NCBI GenBank assembly: GCA_963855995.1
Contig: OY979717.1
Coordinates: forward strand, 17,718,460-17,782,459
Direction: 5' to 3'
Source: Muricea muricata
Lineage: Eukaryota; Cnidaria; Anthozoa; Malacalcyonacea; Plexauridae
DNA length: 64,000 nt
The position numbers were made by a program, and so were the translations under genes. The notes under the pieces were generated by a model. It saw only the letters and a list, made by a program, of their open reading frames with translations, was not told the origin of the DNA and did not search any database. This document shows positions 49,383-61,893 of the stretch, in pieces. How positions within the stretch are numbered: the first letter of the stretch is position 1; each line of letters starts with the position of its first letter.

Positions 49383-49799
49383 CATACTATAGTTCACGCT
49401 ATAACATTTGGTCAGTTCTCCCCACATGTTGTATACAAAGGGTAAAAAAGCGAATACTTCATCAGAAATGCTAAATTATATGTCGAATTGTAACTAACGG
49501 AGTAACTGCGCTTTCCCTTCTACCGAAAAAAAATATTGTTTAATCCCTGTGACAAAACTGAATTCAGCATAAATGCGGACAAGGCATGCGCAATGAACGC
49601 AGAAAATTCATGTACAGTATTTATAGATAGCTACAGGTACATACAGCATGGGTAATTGTAAAGTTCAAATAACTTATTTGCTTTTTTATTACCTTATATA
49701 TTCATAATTTTTCCAATCTAATGACCAATTTAATTCGATGTTCTAAAATTTGCATATTGCTTTATATGCCATATAAAATATCTTTGGTTTAAGAAGTAT

Positions 49800-49935
49800 A
49801 ATACATTTTGTGTTGATATACACCTATATACATTTTGTGTTGATATACACCTATATCAACACGAGTGGAAGTTGGAGAAACAAGAGATTGTGTAGAAACA
49901 CGACGTCTGCAGGGCGGAGCGTTTTCACACAGTTT
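49800..49935. repeat. GTGTTGATATA repeat, second copy
   Basis: Two tandem copies of a unit of about 27 bases (TACATTTTGTGTTGATATAC...) are followed by ATATCAACACGAGTGGAAGT and GGGCGGAGCGTTTTCACAC. This matches the 43,940-44,081 element with substitutions, so the family is dispersed. Confidence 0.6.
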
Positions 49936-50129
49936 CAAGTAATTAAAATATGTTATTTTATTGTTTCCTTCGGGCAAAGTCAATAAGTATTAAATGTATA
50001 TATATAAGTGTGCAAAATACTTAGATGGCCAAGTATTAATGGTAAAAACCCGTCTTGTAAAAAATTATGTTTCAAAGCGATAGAATAATAGAAAACCCCT
50101 CCCCACGTTCCATTATGTATTTCACATTA

Positions 50130-51788
50130 CTAATCTATATTTTCTTTCTTAGTTTCGCTATCGTTTGTAGGGCTAACTGTTTCCTTCGATCGTTTTTCCC
50201 CAACAATATTTGTCATTATAAACAGACACAAAACAACTAAGCAAGCTTCTCCAAACATCAAAAACGCTGCACTAGTGCCTAACTCGTGAACTAAAATACC
50301 TCCGACTAATCCCCCTGCTGCGTAACCCAGACCACCGTACACTCCACTGACAACACCCTGAAGTGTCGTAGTGTTTCCGGCATCATTGCTTACGTAATAC
50401 ACAAACGCTGACCAAACTGCCGCGGACGTTATGCCATGAATCAGTTCTATAGGTAGAAAAAGCCATGGTTTTTCACAATAGGAATAATAGAAAAATCGAA
50501 TTCCATAACATATAAGACCTAAGTAGATAACACGACAGTACCCAAGAGTAGTCACAAGTCGATGCGAGACATGGTAAATAAGGACCTCTGCGGAGGAGTT
50601 GAAAAGGCTAACAAAACTAAACAACAGCTGAGCACCACCTAATTCATGAATGTGCCATAAGAGAAATGTTCCAATAAATCCAGACGCACTTCCGCAGAAA
50701 AATACTACGAAAATAAACACGACCGATTCAAATGTTATATTGGGTTTGGTTGGTCCGTCGTCCGAAGATTCAATTTTCTTCGAGTTGTCCTTTTGGCTAA
50801 CACGAAAACGAAATCCAGTTGATACAAAAAAACATATAACCATCAAAACACCAAAGCATATGAAGCAAGGCAAATAGTTCGTATCCATAGACCCACTACA
50901 AGGATTCTTCGTTTTCAGTTCGCTTACTGAAGCGCCAACGATAAACGAGACAAGCCCATACCCAACAGATCCAAAAAGGGCCTGCCTTCCATACTCATGG
51001 CTGCGCTCAGCTCCTAGAGACTGTAATGTGGCAATATCTGCTAACGTCTGCGCAGGAGAGCCGAATATGTAGCCTATAATTATTACTAAAAGTATAGAAA
51101 GGTATAAAGGCGATGTATCGGACAAATGTTTATTTACGTCTGTTACTGAAAGTTTTACGGCGCTATGGTTCCTTTCTGACTTCTTCTTGTCAACTGGAGG
51201 AGCATAAAACAACGACCATGGCAAATAATAATAGTCTTCGCCCTCGTCGCTTCGAGGTGGATTAACCGACATCGATATCTCGTTCAGTTTCGAAAATGAA
51301 GACAAGGGTGTGCTTGTGTTTAACGGAATATCTTCGCCATCTTGCTTGGGGGTAATTTTAGATTGACAGGATGGCGGCTTTTCATCCGACGGAATAAACG
51401 GTATTGTCACATAACAAGCAGTATAAGCTAGAACAGCAATAAGAATCACCAAAAGTCGTTTATTGTAACGTTCGGCTAAAGAACTTAAAATGGGAGCAAA
51501 TATAAACTGGACGAATGAACGAATGGATACGATGATTCCAAGTTGACGAGGTGAGATAAATATCTGTTTGAAATATAATGCTAGATACGGAGCGACGCAA
51601 CCAAAGGCTGAGGAGAAGAATAAATAAAACAATTTTGAAACGAGAAGTTGTTTATTTGTTTCTGGACAACATCCTGTATCCTTGTTTTGATTATTGTCTG
51701 ATACGCTCTTGTCAATATTTATCGATTCATCTTTCATCTCCGATCCCAGCAGTTCAATAACTTCTTCTTTGCGCGCACCGTTCTCCAT
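50130..51788 (-). CDS. MFSD6-like: MFSD6-like MFS transporter 1
   Basis: A 552-aa single-exon member of the major facilitator superfamily, MFS_1-like/MFSD6 group (12-TM membrane protein, substrate unknown). Seen: a charged cytosolic N-terminus of about 50 aa; TM1 at about 52-73 with the family's Tyr-Leu-Ala-Leu-Tyr-Phe-Lys-Gln; TM2 about 83-104; TM3 about 111-131; a long hydrophilic loop of about 90 aa; then Gly-Ser-Pro-Ala-Gln-Thr-Leu-Ala-Asp and Tyr-Gly-Arg-Gln-Ala-Leu-Phe-Gly-Ser; C-terminal TMs with Gly-Leu-Gly-Tyr-Ala-Ala-Gly-Gly and Gly-Gly-Ile-Leu-Val-His. The first Met is used because the stretch upstream is not open. Head-to-head with transporter 2, 1.5 kb apart. Confidence 0.92.
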   Translation of the reverse strand: MENGARKEEVIELLGSEMKDESINIDKSVSDNNQNKDTGCCPETNKQLLVSKLFYLFFSSAFGCVAPYLALYFKQIFISPRQLGIIVSIRSFVQFIFAPILSSLAERYNKRLLVILIAVLAYTACYVTIPFIPSDEKPPSCQSKITPKQDGEDIPLNTSTPLSSFSKLNEISMSVNPPRSDEGEDYYYLPWSLFYAPPVDKKKSERNHSAVKLSVTDVNKHLSDTSPLYLSILLVIIIGYIFGSPAQTLADIATLQSLGAERSHEYGRQALFGSVGYGLVSFIVGASVSELKTKNPCSGSMDTNYLPCFICFGVLMVICFFVSTGFRFRVSQKDNSKKIESSDDGPTKPNITFESVVFIFVVFFCGSASGFIGTFLLWHIHELGGAQLLFSFVSLFNSSAEVLIYHVSHRLVTTLGYCRVIYLGLICYGIRFFYYSYCEKPWLFLPIELIHGITSAAVWSAFVYYVSNDAGNTTTLQGVVSGVYGGLGYAAGGLVGGILVHELGTSAAFLMFGEACLVVLCLFIMTNIVGEKRSKETVSPTNDSETKKENID

Positions 51789-52154
51789 ATCATAAAATCA
51801 ACAAGCATTATAATACGTATAGTATATACAACATTCTATAGGAAAGCATCCCTCAGTTGTCAGGGTCATTTGTTTAAATTGAGATCTCGAAAACATAACT
51901 CTAATATGGAGCATCGGAAATCTTCCGGTACCTGCAGGTACGTTATTTGAGCTCCGATTGTAGCACGACTTTATCCAACAGGTGCACAAGGCAAGGAACA
52001 TACAAACCACAAAGGTGAAAAATATTATGTTTACTGCCGTTGCTTTTACTTTTGCAGCTCTTAAGTCTTTACTTTATTACTTTGCTTTTACTTTTGCAGG
52101 ATCATTGACTATTATCATGAATTTATGATCATCATCTTAATCAACACAAGGAAT

Positions 52155-52322
52155 CAGTAGCGTAGCCAGCCCGACGATTTAGCCTACTATGCAAATATAA
52201 TATTTTCATTTTCATTGACTGCGAAAACAATCAATTTCTAAAGAAATGAATAATGATAATAACTTGAATATAACTTGAAATTTGCATAGCGGAACTAAAT
52301 TGTTGGGCTGGCTACGCCACTG
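52155..52322. mobile_element. hAT-type MITE with perfect 8-bp TSD
   Basis: The ends CAGTAGCGTAGCCAGCC and GGCTGGCTACGCCACTG are inverted and flanked by the identical 8-mer CAAGGAAT (52,147-52,154 and 52,323-52,330). This is the hAT signature. At 168 bp it is non-autonomous. It sits between the divergent promoters of transporters 1 and 2, where it could affect either. Confidence 0.88.
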
Positions 52323-53261
52323 CAAGGAATACAAGTAGCAGTAGACATGAAATTAGCATTAATATTGTAGCATTTCTTTTTTGTTAACTGAGAGTAGCAT
52401 TTGCAGCTGTAGAGTTCCTAACAGTATACTAAATGTAGTAATAAGTAAGCCGATCACCACTGGAAACAAAAATAACAATATTACTACTGTATGTCGCACA
52501 TTTTGTCGTATTTTACTAAACCCAGTTCTAATAAAATTAACTTGCGCATGGGGGGATAGGGGATTTAAAAGGGTATTTTTGCATTTTACGATATTTTAAA
52601 AATTCATTGACAAAATTTTTATTGTCTTCATTGCTTTATCATTTGTATTATTATTGCTATTGTTATTTAGTGCAGAGATGGTTGCATAATTAAAATAGTT
52701 TGTTACTGTTATTGGTTTGGTTTTTCAATCTCTCTGAAAACCATGGCAAACAGATAACTACAAAAATTGTTTGATTGGCTTTTATTCTAACACGTGATAT
52801 TTTTAATTAATTCGTATAAAAACAAGCGCCTCCCTACTAACTTTCCGACGAAAAGCCTCCGCTTAAAACGTCGATTTTTTTCATTTCGTTTCAAGTGAAA
52901 GGTCCTGCATGTGCTTTTGTGTACAACTTTCTGTCTCATTGCAAAATCTTTCCTCTCCTATTGCATGCAGTAGTTTGCCTATCTGCGTCCATGAGACGGA
53001 GATGGACTTGGAACAAGTCTATATAGTCTATGCCCGATCGCAGGCAATTCCAAAATCCAGCCACATTTAGATTGCACTGTTGTTTTGATCTTAATTAGGC
53101 ACTGTTTGCCAGGTGGCTATTTTGTTCAACCAGGTCCAGAGGATAAACTTATTATTAATTCAGATCAAAAATATCCGGCAATGCGCCCTAAGTCAGAGAC
53201 AAGATGCCCTATACAAAAATGAATACATACTTGGACATAAGAAAAGCCATGAATCTTAAGG

Positions 53262-54926
53262 ATGACGAAAGAGCAACTACCCCTTAAAGTAAAGAATAAG
53301 ATGGAAACACAGAAAAAGAATGAGATGGATCGAAGAGAACATGATAATAACAAAAAATGTTGTCCAAGAGTGAACCGACCGCTCTTAATTCCGAAATTCT
53401 TTTACTTTTTCTTTTTCTCGGGATGGGGATCATTGCTGCCATATTTGGCTCTTTACTTCAAGCAACTTCTTCTCACACCAACACAAGTAGGGATCCTTAT
53501 GGGTTTGAAACCGTTTGTCAACTTTCTGGTGATCCCTCTTTGGGGAGCGATCGTTGATCGATTTAACAAAAGCCGTTTAGTTTTAATAGTTTCGCTAGTA
53601 GCTTTGATTATAGCAACGTTTTCAATATGCCTTGTCCCGCCTCCAGTTCAGCGAAAGATCTTAACCCATAAACTATGCAATGATACGGAGAAGCTAAACA
53701 GAGTTACTGATTTAGATAGCGAAATGTCGGAACCGGAAATCGATAAAATGGTCGAGGACAACAAAGATAAGTATCGTTTAGTAGTCGATAACGCATTTAC
53801 TGAAGGTAATCCGTGGCCTTTAAATGCAATAGCAAACTTTAAGGCATTGGAAGGAACGTACATAGACAGCAAGCGGTGTTTTATTACTTTATTTATAATC
53901 ACATTCATCGGAACATTGATTTCATCACCCTCGTTAGCATTAGTAGATACAGCGACAATGCAACTGTTAGGACCAAATACTCATAAATATGGAATGCAGA
54001 GATTAACTGGATCAATCGGTTGGGGGTTGGGTGCTTCTGTCGTGGGAGCATCGCTTCGAACGACCCATAAATGCGACCACAACCGAAGAGTAGAAGTGGT
54101 GGACTTCATTCCGTGTTTTTATTCATTCGCCGGGTTGATGACCACAGCTCTTGTTATTGCAACAAGATTTAGGTTCAGTGATGATAACAAGCCAGAAAAG
54201 AAAAACGTCGGTTTGCGTGGCGGACTTCAAGCACTTAGGAACTCAAAATACTTGATGTTTCTTTTTACTGCACTTTATCTCGGCTTCTTAATGGCTTTCA
54301 TCAAAACGTTTCTATTTTGGCACTTAAAAGATCTGGGAGGACCTCAGTTGTTATTCAGTGTTATCTCAGCCGTGAACTGTTTTGCTGAAGTAAGCATGTA
54401 CTTCCTCTCGTCCAAGTTGATAAAGTACATTGGACATGCTAGGGTTCTGTGCTTAGGCTTAATATGTTATTCGATACGATTGCTTTACTACGCGTTCATC
54501 AAAAATCCATGGTATGTTTTACCTGTAGAAATCCTTCCAGGCATAACAACGGCTGCAGTGTGGGCTGCTTGTCTATCGTACGTTAGTCAAAATTCCAAGC
54601 CAGGTGCGAAGACTACAATGCAATGCATACTACATGGAGTACATTGGGGTCTTGGGTATGGAGCTGGGGAGATAATTGGTGGAATTTTAGTTCATAGATT
54701 TGGCGCTCCTGTTACATTCGTGATTTTTGGCATATTGTGTATTTTGATCTTGTTGCTGTATATATTGATCGACACATTTGGCACAGAACCGGAAAGCAGC
54801 TGCTACGAAACATTAGAAGGAAGCTCTGTGGAAGATGCAGAAGATGTACTAGGTGAAAATGATAATACCATATCTACTCCAAATGGAGACATTGTTGAAA
54901 AGACGAAAATGAATGGCAAACAATAA
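53262..54926 (+). CDS. MFSD6-like: MFSD6-like MFS transporter 2
   Basis: A 554-aa single-exon paralogue of transporters 1 and 3. After a charged N-terminus of about 40 aa it has the family start (Phe-Phe-Tyr-Phe-Phe-Phe-Phe-Ser, Tyr-Leu-Ala-Leu-Tyr-Phe-Lys-Gln, residues about 46-68), a Pro-Leu-Trp-Gly segment in TM2, a hydrophilic loop (about 125-210), Ser-Leu-Ala-Leu-Val-Asp-Thr-Ala-Thr and Tyr-Gly-Met-Gln-Arg-Leu-Thr-Gly-Ser. The C-terminal half has Lys-Thr-Phe-Leu-Phe-Trp-His-Leu-Lys-Asp-Leu-Gly-Gly and ends with Gly-Leu-Gly-Tyr-Gly-Ala-Gly, Gly-Gly-Ile-Leu-Val-His and an acidic tail. Met14 is an alternative start. Divergent from transporter 1 and convergent with transporter 3. Substrate unknown. 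Confidence 0.92.
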   Translation: MTKEQLPLKVKNKMETQKKNEMDRREHDNNKKCCPRVNRPLLIPKFFYFFFFSGWGSLLPYLALYFKQLLLTPTQVGILMGLKPFVNFLVIPLWGAIVDRFNKSRLVLIVSLVALIIATFSICLVPPPVQRKILTHKLCNDTEKLNRVTDLDSEMSEPEIDKMVEDNKDKYRLVVDNAFTEGNPWPLNAIANFKALEGTYIDSKRCFITLFIITFIGTLISSPSLALVDTATMQLLGPNTHKYGMQRLTGSIGWGLGASVVGASLRTTHKCDHNRRVEVVDFIPCFYSFAGLMTTALVIATRFRFSDDNKPEKKNVGLRGGLQALRNSKYLMFLFTALYLGFLMAFIKTFLFWHLKDLGGPQLLFSVISAVNCFAEVSMYFLSSKLIKYIGHARVLCLGLICYSIRLLYYAFIKNPWYVLPVEILPGITTAAVWAACLSYVSQNSKPGAKTTMQCILHGVHWGLGYGAGEIIGGILVHRFGAPVTFVIFGILCILILLLYILIDTFGTEPESSCYETLEGSSVEDAEDVLGENDNTISTPNGDIVEKTKMNGKQ

Positions 54927-54949
54927 CATTAAAATTCTAGTTGTTGTTA

Positions 54950-55412
54950 AGTGCCCATGACATCAAAATTTTATTACATGGTGTGAAAGAGTATTTAAAA
55001 CTGCAATACAAGTTCTTTTAAACTTTTGCGCTGCAACGTTTTGTTGATGAGATATTTCAGTTTGAGTTTCTAATTTACGTCACACTTTGCATAATGAGTT
55101 GCTGTTGAATACCAGTTATCCATGTCTTCAATGAGCAAAATTCTCGTAATATTGAAAGGATATGTAGATTAAAGACAAACATAAGCATCCCATTAATGTT
55201 GCACGTCGTCTCGTTATAGGAAAACAATTTTATAATCTACTTTCTGATGCCTCATTATGCAAAGTGTGACGTAATTAGCCGACAAAACAAAATATTCAAA
55301 TTGAAATATCTCATCAACAAAACGTTGCAGCGCAAAAGTGCAAAAGAACTTGTATTACAGTTTTAAATACTCTTTCTCATTATGCAATAAAAATTTTCGT
55401 GTCATGGGCACT
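54950..55412. mobile_element. Long-arm MITE, TTA target site
   Basis: The ends AGTGCCCATGACA and ...GTCATGGGCACT are inverted. The arms continue for well over 100 bases (CTTTTGCGCTGCAACGTTTTG against its complement, TTACGTCACACTTTGCATAATG against its complement). TTA flanks both sides, which would fit a PIF/Harbinger-like 3-bp target site; a 3-bp match alone is weak. It lies 23 bases after the stop of transporter 2. An AATAAA in its right arm (about 55,386) could serve as that gene's poly(A) signal. Confidence 0.7.
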
Positions 55413-55749
55413 TTAAATAACTCAATAACTAGCTAGGTAAATAATTTCTCAAAGACTAATAAAGCGCAATTAACCTAAAGCTGCAAGGCACGAGCTTAAT
55501 TCTGTAATAAATTTATTTAACACTAATTATTTAAATAACAATATGTCGTTTTCAAAAAAGGGCAGCAACTCGCTTTACAGTAGAATATTATTACAATATT
55601 AATAAAATACAAGGAAATGTTTGATTTTAGTGTAGTACAAGTAGCAGCAGTACTAGTATAACTTTATTTACGCCCGCTGACCCCGTCAACTACAGCTGAA
55701 TTCCAAAAATAACTTTAAATGACAAGCAGAATATTAGAAGCTAATTACA

Positions 55750-55853
<104 letters not shown>

Positions 55854-55999
55854 TAATTGTGTAATTTAATTCCCTAATGGGATTAAATTTCAACAGATTT
55901 TCAACAAACTCCCAACGGTGAAAAAATGCGATTTCGACCAGTAATTTTTATCGCATTTGTATTTGCTTGATTTTTCTTCAAATTTTATAAAAGCGATGG

Positions 56000-56099
56000 C
56001 AATTAAAAGCTAAAAGCCTGGTCTTTCCAACTACGTATGAATTGTTTCTGTATGTTAAATATTGAACGCCCTAGAGCACATCAAAGTTCGATTACCTTT
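56000..56099 (+). repeat. Dispersed repeat, copy 2
   Basis: Diverged copy of 34,535-34,635 (shared AAAGCCTG.TCTTT, TTAAATAT, CTAGAGC, TTCGATTACCTTT), just before the GATA array. Confidence 0.5.
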
Positions 56100-56125
56100 T
56101 TTTTAATACTCCCTGTATATATGTA

Positions 56126-56312
<187 letters not shown>

Positions 56313-56962
56313 GTGTTCTCTTCCTGAGTCCCCGAAATCCTAAACAGCGTGAAAGTCATAATTGCAACGCTTGCGGCTTGTATGCCTAATTCATAATTTG
56401 AGATCACTACCTACAGTAGCGTGACTTGGACAAACGCAACTAAGCATTAGAATTATGTATGCACGAGTAAAAATCTCGTATCCATGCATCATTTGTACGC
56501 CTAGTTATTTTTGTTCCAATGTCCTCCATTTCCGCAAACCAGAACAATTATTGGTATCCTACCACGTGAATAATCCAATCTGTGAATTGCTGCAAACCAA
56601 TAATTCGCGTAATAGCCACAGTAAATTAGCATTTCATTGACTATGCAACGTATTGCGCTCTTGATATTTGAAAATACGTCTAAATTTTTGCAATTTTAAA
56701 ATGCACATTCCCAAGTACAAAATTCATTTCAATCGTGTTCAATACCCTTAGGATCAAATGGTTTAAGTTTGAAAAGAAAAACTAATAGTTTTACGTGCAC
56801 ATGCATGCATAGGCAATGTTTGATAACGAATCACGGCGAAATTATTCGCACACAATTTGTGTAGAAAGGTATGTGCTACGATAGCATACAGATGCTGATG
56901 ATTTAGCAGGACATTTCTGTTCCAATACCTAGTATCTGCTTATCCACATCTCGTCTGAGAAA

Positions 56963-59224
56963 TTAGTTTTCATCTTCTTTCTGGTTTTTGTTTTCTCGCT
57001 TGTAACATAAAACAAGCAGGTACATCAAGACATTAATTACACTGACGATTGCAAAAAGTGCAAATGTGTTTCTAGAGCCAATATTGTGCACCAGAACTCC
57101 ACCCAAAACAGATCCAGATCCATGACCCAATCCCCAATGAAGACAGTGAATTACTCCTGAAATGAAATCCCATAAAAATATGAATTACATTCCGTTTACA
57201 TTCTCTAGAAGTACATGGCTTTCAGGTAAAAATTTTATATCCTAGCTTATGATATACTTCAATTACAACAAACTGCCGTAAAATTTACTATTGTGAATCG
57301 ATTAGGTTTTCTCCATGCAAACCTAATCCAGCATAAATAGCTTACCAAACCATGACTACAACATGATTTTATGTACTCCTTTTCCTACTCTTTTGTGCTT
57401 TTGTACATTATCATTCTTTCCTATACATAACACTCCGGCATGAGTGATAACACATGTTGCTGTGATTTGTCAGTTTATATCGTCAGTTATATTTTAGTTC
57501 ACATGATATTAGTCTTATCGCTTGAGAGAGCAGGATAACTTTTATAGAATATTTAAGCCTTTAAATAGGGATAGCTATGTTGCATGGCAAAATACGGAGC
57601 TAAGTTGAAAAAATTGTCTTTTGATACAGCAGAATTATTTTTTTTGTGCCCTAAGCAGCTGCTATGGATTGAAAACGTAACTAAGGAAACTTTTCTAGGG
57701 AAGAAGGGGGTGCAGTGAGACAAATTGAGATATCACGGGACAAATTATGGTATCGTAGGTCATATCGTTTTTATATCTTTGTGTTATCACACCAATAAAA
57801 GCGTAGGTATATTATAATTGGAATTTACAATATGATAACCCAATAATAATAACCTCAATAACCGTATGATTACCACGTCAAATGATATCAATCAAACTAC
57901 GATACTTACCTTGAAGTGTGACTGCAGAATCCTTGAGTGCAGTAACACCTACGTGAGACATTATGGCCGCCCAGACAGCTGCAGTAGTTATACCAGACAG
58001 TGGTTCAACAACGAGTACAAACCATGGCTTTACCATGAACGTATAAAACGAGAACCGTACGGCGTAACATAGTAATCCAATGCAAAGCACACGAATGCTT
58101 CCTAAACGTTTTATCAAATACGAGGAGAAAAAGTACATCAACGCTTCCGCGAAACAGTTTACGGCAGTAATAACACTAAACAAGAACTGATCGCCTCCAA
58201 GATCTTTGAGAAACCAAAATAGAAAAGCTTTGATAAACGACATAGCAACGCCATCAAAGAAAACAGTGAAGAGAAATACAAAGTAGTTTGCATTTACAAT
58301 TACTTGTCGAAGAGACGAGCATACCCTAGAAGGTCCGTGATTAGAATCCGTTCTTGGGTTGAACTGAAGTCGACTGCCAGCGATAATAGAAAGAAACATA
58401 AACACAGCACAAATATAAAAACACCAATAGTAGTTCACTTGTCTCTCCTCTCCTGGGCAAAGGTTCGTTTGACTTATCGACGAGCCCACGATAAACGCCG
58501 CTAAACCGTTTCCAATAGAGCCCCACAATCGTTGCTGTCCGTATTTGTGCGTTTTCGAGTTCTTTGCAAGAAGGTCCACTGTTGCTGAGTCAGCCAGGCT
58601 AAGGCAAGGACATGAAAATATCGTCCCAAATACTGTCACAAAGAACAGAAATAGAAATAGATGGGAATGTCCAAAAGAAGCAGTATCTGATGAACGCATC
58701 AACGTTTGATCGTCAAAGCCTGATCCCTCGCTTTGATAGGTTGACTTCGTGTAAAATTGAGACGATAGGTTATAATTGTACGCTGGGATATCTGCTGTCA
58801 AAAAGCTTCTGCGTGAATTATCATGTCTTCCAACGCAGATTTTTGCAGGGGCCATAGATATAGTTAACACTGTTGCAATCAAAGCCGTAGTAGACATAAT
58901 AAACACAAGCCTTCCAAATTTGAATTTATCGACCAACATACCCCACAAAGGTAAAATAAGGAGCGCTACATACATCTTAGCGCCAGTGACAAGTCCAACT
59001 TCGGCGGCAGTCAAGCGTAGCTGTTTGTAATATAATGCAAGATAAGGCATTAATGAACCTTGAGCGGAGAAAAAGAAGAAGTAAAACAGTTTAGGAGCGA
59101 TAAATTGCGGTCTTATATAACCACCGATTGTCCACCGTTTTCTATCTTTTTCTGCCTCTTCTAATAACGAGACAACCTCATCATCATTATCATCGATTTC
59201 TTTCATCATTTTCAAGCTCATCAA
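56963..59224 (-). CDS. MFSD6-like: MFSD6-like MFS transporter 3 (two exons)
   Basis: Exon 1 is complement 59224-57910, ending CTTCAAG|GTAAGT in phase 1. Exon 2 is 57156-56963 after ATTTCAG. Total 502 aa. The spliced C-terminus restores the family motifs (Gly-Leu-Gly-His-Gly-Ser-Gly-Ser, Gly-Gly-Val-Leu-Val-His) that are missing if exon 1 is read to its intronic stop. The N-terminal half has Asp-Asp-Asn-Asp-Asp, then Phe-Phe-Phe-Phe-Ser-Ala-Gln-Gly-Ser and Tyr-Leu-Ala-Leu-Tyr-Tyr-Lys-Gln. The middle has Ser-Leu-Ala-Asp-Ser-Ala-Thr and Tyr-Gly-Gln-Gln-Arg-Leu-Trp-Gly-Ser. Among the three paralogues only this one has an intron here, at the Thr-Leu-Gln|Gly codon. 12-TM carrier of the plasma or an internal membrane, substrate unknown. 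Confidence 0.9.
57480..57810. mobile_element. Repeat related to the 3.2-3.7 kb elements
   Basis: Shares GATATTAGTCTTATCGCTTGAGAGA, in part, with 3,170-3,200. It also shares CGGGACAAA, ATATCGTTTTTATAT, GTGTTATCAC and AATAAAAGC, in order, with 3,560-3,660. It lies in the intron of transporter 3. Confidence 0.6.
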
Positions 59225-61876
59225 TCAAAGCATCCACAGCAACACGATAGAAAAATATAGCAGAAGCTGTATATCCGCAAATCCAGTCCCAGTTTTGTTT
59301 CTATAAATCACCTAACCAGAAAACTGAAAGGGTACAATCAGGACGAGCACTCACAATATTGCCTCCATAAAGATACAATTCGTGTGTAAAACCTCAACTG
59401 TATGTAATTAAAACATTTTTCTTTTAGAGCTTCCTCCCCATTGCAAGAATTCAAAATGGATATGTACCTGCTATTATGGAGCGGCCTCGTGGTAGACTGA
59501 AAGAAGAACAGAAACAATGTCAAAGTTCTTTCAAAAGCCTCACTAAACAATAATACCTGTTGGAATATATAATACGATTTAACATATCAAGTATACAGTA
59601 TTTAGATAAAGTTACAATAATTACAGTCGACAATAGTTTTTAAAATGTTTTTACCTTGAGAAACGTTACGTTCGAGAGTCGATTAGCGTACTGAGCATAT
59701 TACGTACTGTAGATTTATACCCGAGCAAAGGTATATATGTAAGGTTGCAAATTTCGCTCTACTATTTGCACCTGGGGCTGGGAAAAGGACGGCGTGATGG
59801 CCTCTATGGAGCGGATGCATGCATTTATATACTGGGACGACACATTTTGGAAAACCAGCCGTTTCTCTTCAAGTTTTAAATAATCACACGAAAATGGAGC
59901 AAGAAAATATGAAAGATGCTTTGAGGATAGGCTTGTTTGCAATATTCGTTCCACGACTCTCAACCATGACCATTAATCTTTATCGCACTAGCTGTCCATC
60001 AAAGCAATCCATGCATGCGTTGCCCGAGAGATTGGGAAATGGCTAATTGATGTGTATCAAATTGTACAACTTGACGACATGCAAGCATACGGAATTATCA
60101 TTAAAATATATTAAATACAAAACCATAGACAGGATTGAGAGAAAATAAATAAAAAGTACTATTATCACTAGAAAAAAAATGAAAATCCAAATGGAAGTGT
60201 CTTCCATGTGTTATGGATTTACTGAATTCAATAATATAGATGAAGTAAGCAGTTTAAAGTAAGTAAAGATGAAGAAATACGATTGATGTATCACTAACTA
60301 TGTATCAAGTTGATTACACCTTAAAGTGCTGGGAAAGCATTTCTTTCATCAGAAATCAGATTTATGAGATAAAGTATATGATAAGTTGTGATTATTGAGA
60401 GATTAATATGACGTATATGAATATAGAGGGATGTAATATGATCCTGGTACTTCCACGTGCGTATTCTTGAGAGTTTTCATGCATGCGGTCACATAAATTT
60501 GAATTTAGCGTTATGAAAAAATATGTACTTTGCTAAACTCGGTATTTTACATTTGGTCGACAGTACACTCCGAAGAAGAGACAGCAAGATCTCAAATAGG
60601 AATTGAACGCTTGTGTTGTAATATACTTCGGATAGCAATAAATTCTCAGCCCCAGGTTACAAAAATCAACAAAAACAACCACGAATCCTTGATTAGGATT
60701 GTGAATCGTAAATTGTTAACCGTAAATCGATATTCATAACTTGCCTCTCCCTACGGAAGAGTCATGTGACATGGGCATTCGATGTCTATAAATAACATCA
60801 ATGCTTACAACTCGCCACACCTTAGCAAACATTACAAGTACGTTGTTCTATACTGTATGTTTTATATTATACTTGGAACGGTAAATTGGATGTAAACTTC
60901 ACCAAAGCAAGATGAATATATGTCACGCATGAAAAAATGTTTTGCAACCAATAATCATTTCATGGGTATTGGGCAGGGAGCAATAACATTTTCGCTCTGA
61001 TGCTTTATTCCTTACGGTTGAACGAAGTCGACAGGTTGCGCTGCACTTTATGTTATTTTATATTATTTCTTATGTGGAAAAATTTTGGATCGAATGCCAT
61101 GTAAGTATATATGGGTTAATGTTTAATCATTCTATATATAATCAACTGCTGTCTTTCATATCATAAAAACTAAAATTTGGCGGAATTATCAGCAAAAAAG
61201 TTTAATAAATACGCTTGGATGATTTAAAGCGTAAAAAATTGTCATCCATGAGTAACTAACAAGCATGTAATATACTTTGAGCTTATGATTGCGTTTTATC
61301 TATCATCAAATTTATCAATCGATTATTATCGCTTATTTATCAAGCTAGAAAAACATTTGAGAAAGTATCCGCGCTCGTTCGATAAACTGTTTTTAAATGT
61401 GCACTAAATTGTATAGCCGGTCTCTATCATTGTTTACATTAATTTCGAATCAGTTTAAAAATGTTTAACTTTACTGCTTACATAAATGTCACACCCAAAC
61501 TGATTGAGTTCATAAACTGCTACAGATTACAAAATATTTCTACTCATACCTATTCTTTTTCCTTAGAATTAAATCACTATTTCAATTAATTCTGTCATTT
61601 CATCTTCGTGCATATCAAATGACTGTGAACTATTCCGTGATTACATACTAGTAAATTACATTCAGTACTGCACAAAAGTAACATTTGTTATAAGCTTATT
61701 ATTATTAAAAGCTTAGACTTGACTTTACAATAAACAAGACACAGAAAACCACGCAACAATGAAATAGATGGCCACATCTAACAAATATACCGCGACTTGT
61801 ATACATGTAAACGCTGTTTTAAAACCTTAGAATATTAAAAATCCAGATATTCTCTACGATTGTTATCTTTATCTAG
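59225..61876. other. Intergenic between transporter 3 and gene F
   Basis: No supported gene. Short frames (59,338-60,739) lack splice or motif support. It should hold the transporter 3 promoter at its left end and the start of gene F transcription at its right end. Confidence 0.5.
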
Positions 61877-61893
61877 GAGGACACAACCGTGTA

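Noticed and set aside
57866-57910. MFSD6-like 3 ending at its in-frame stop at 57,878
   Set aside because: GTAAGT at 57,909 and the exon at 57,156-56,963 restore the conserved C-terminal family motifs, so the stop is intronic.
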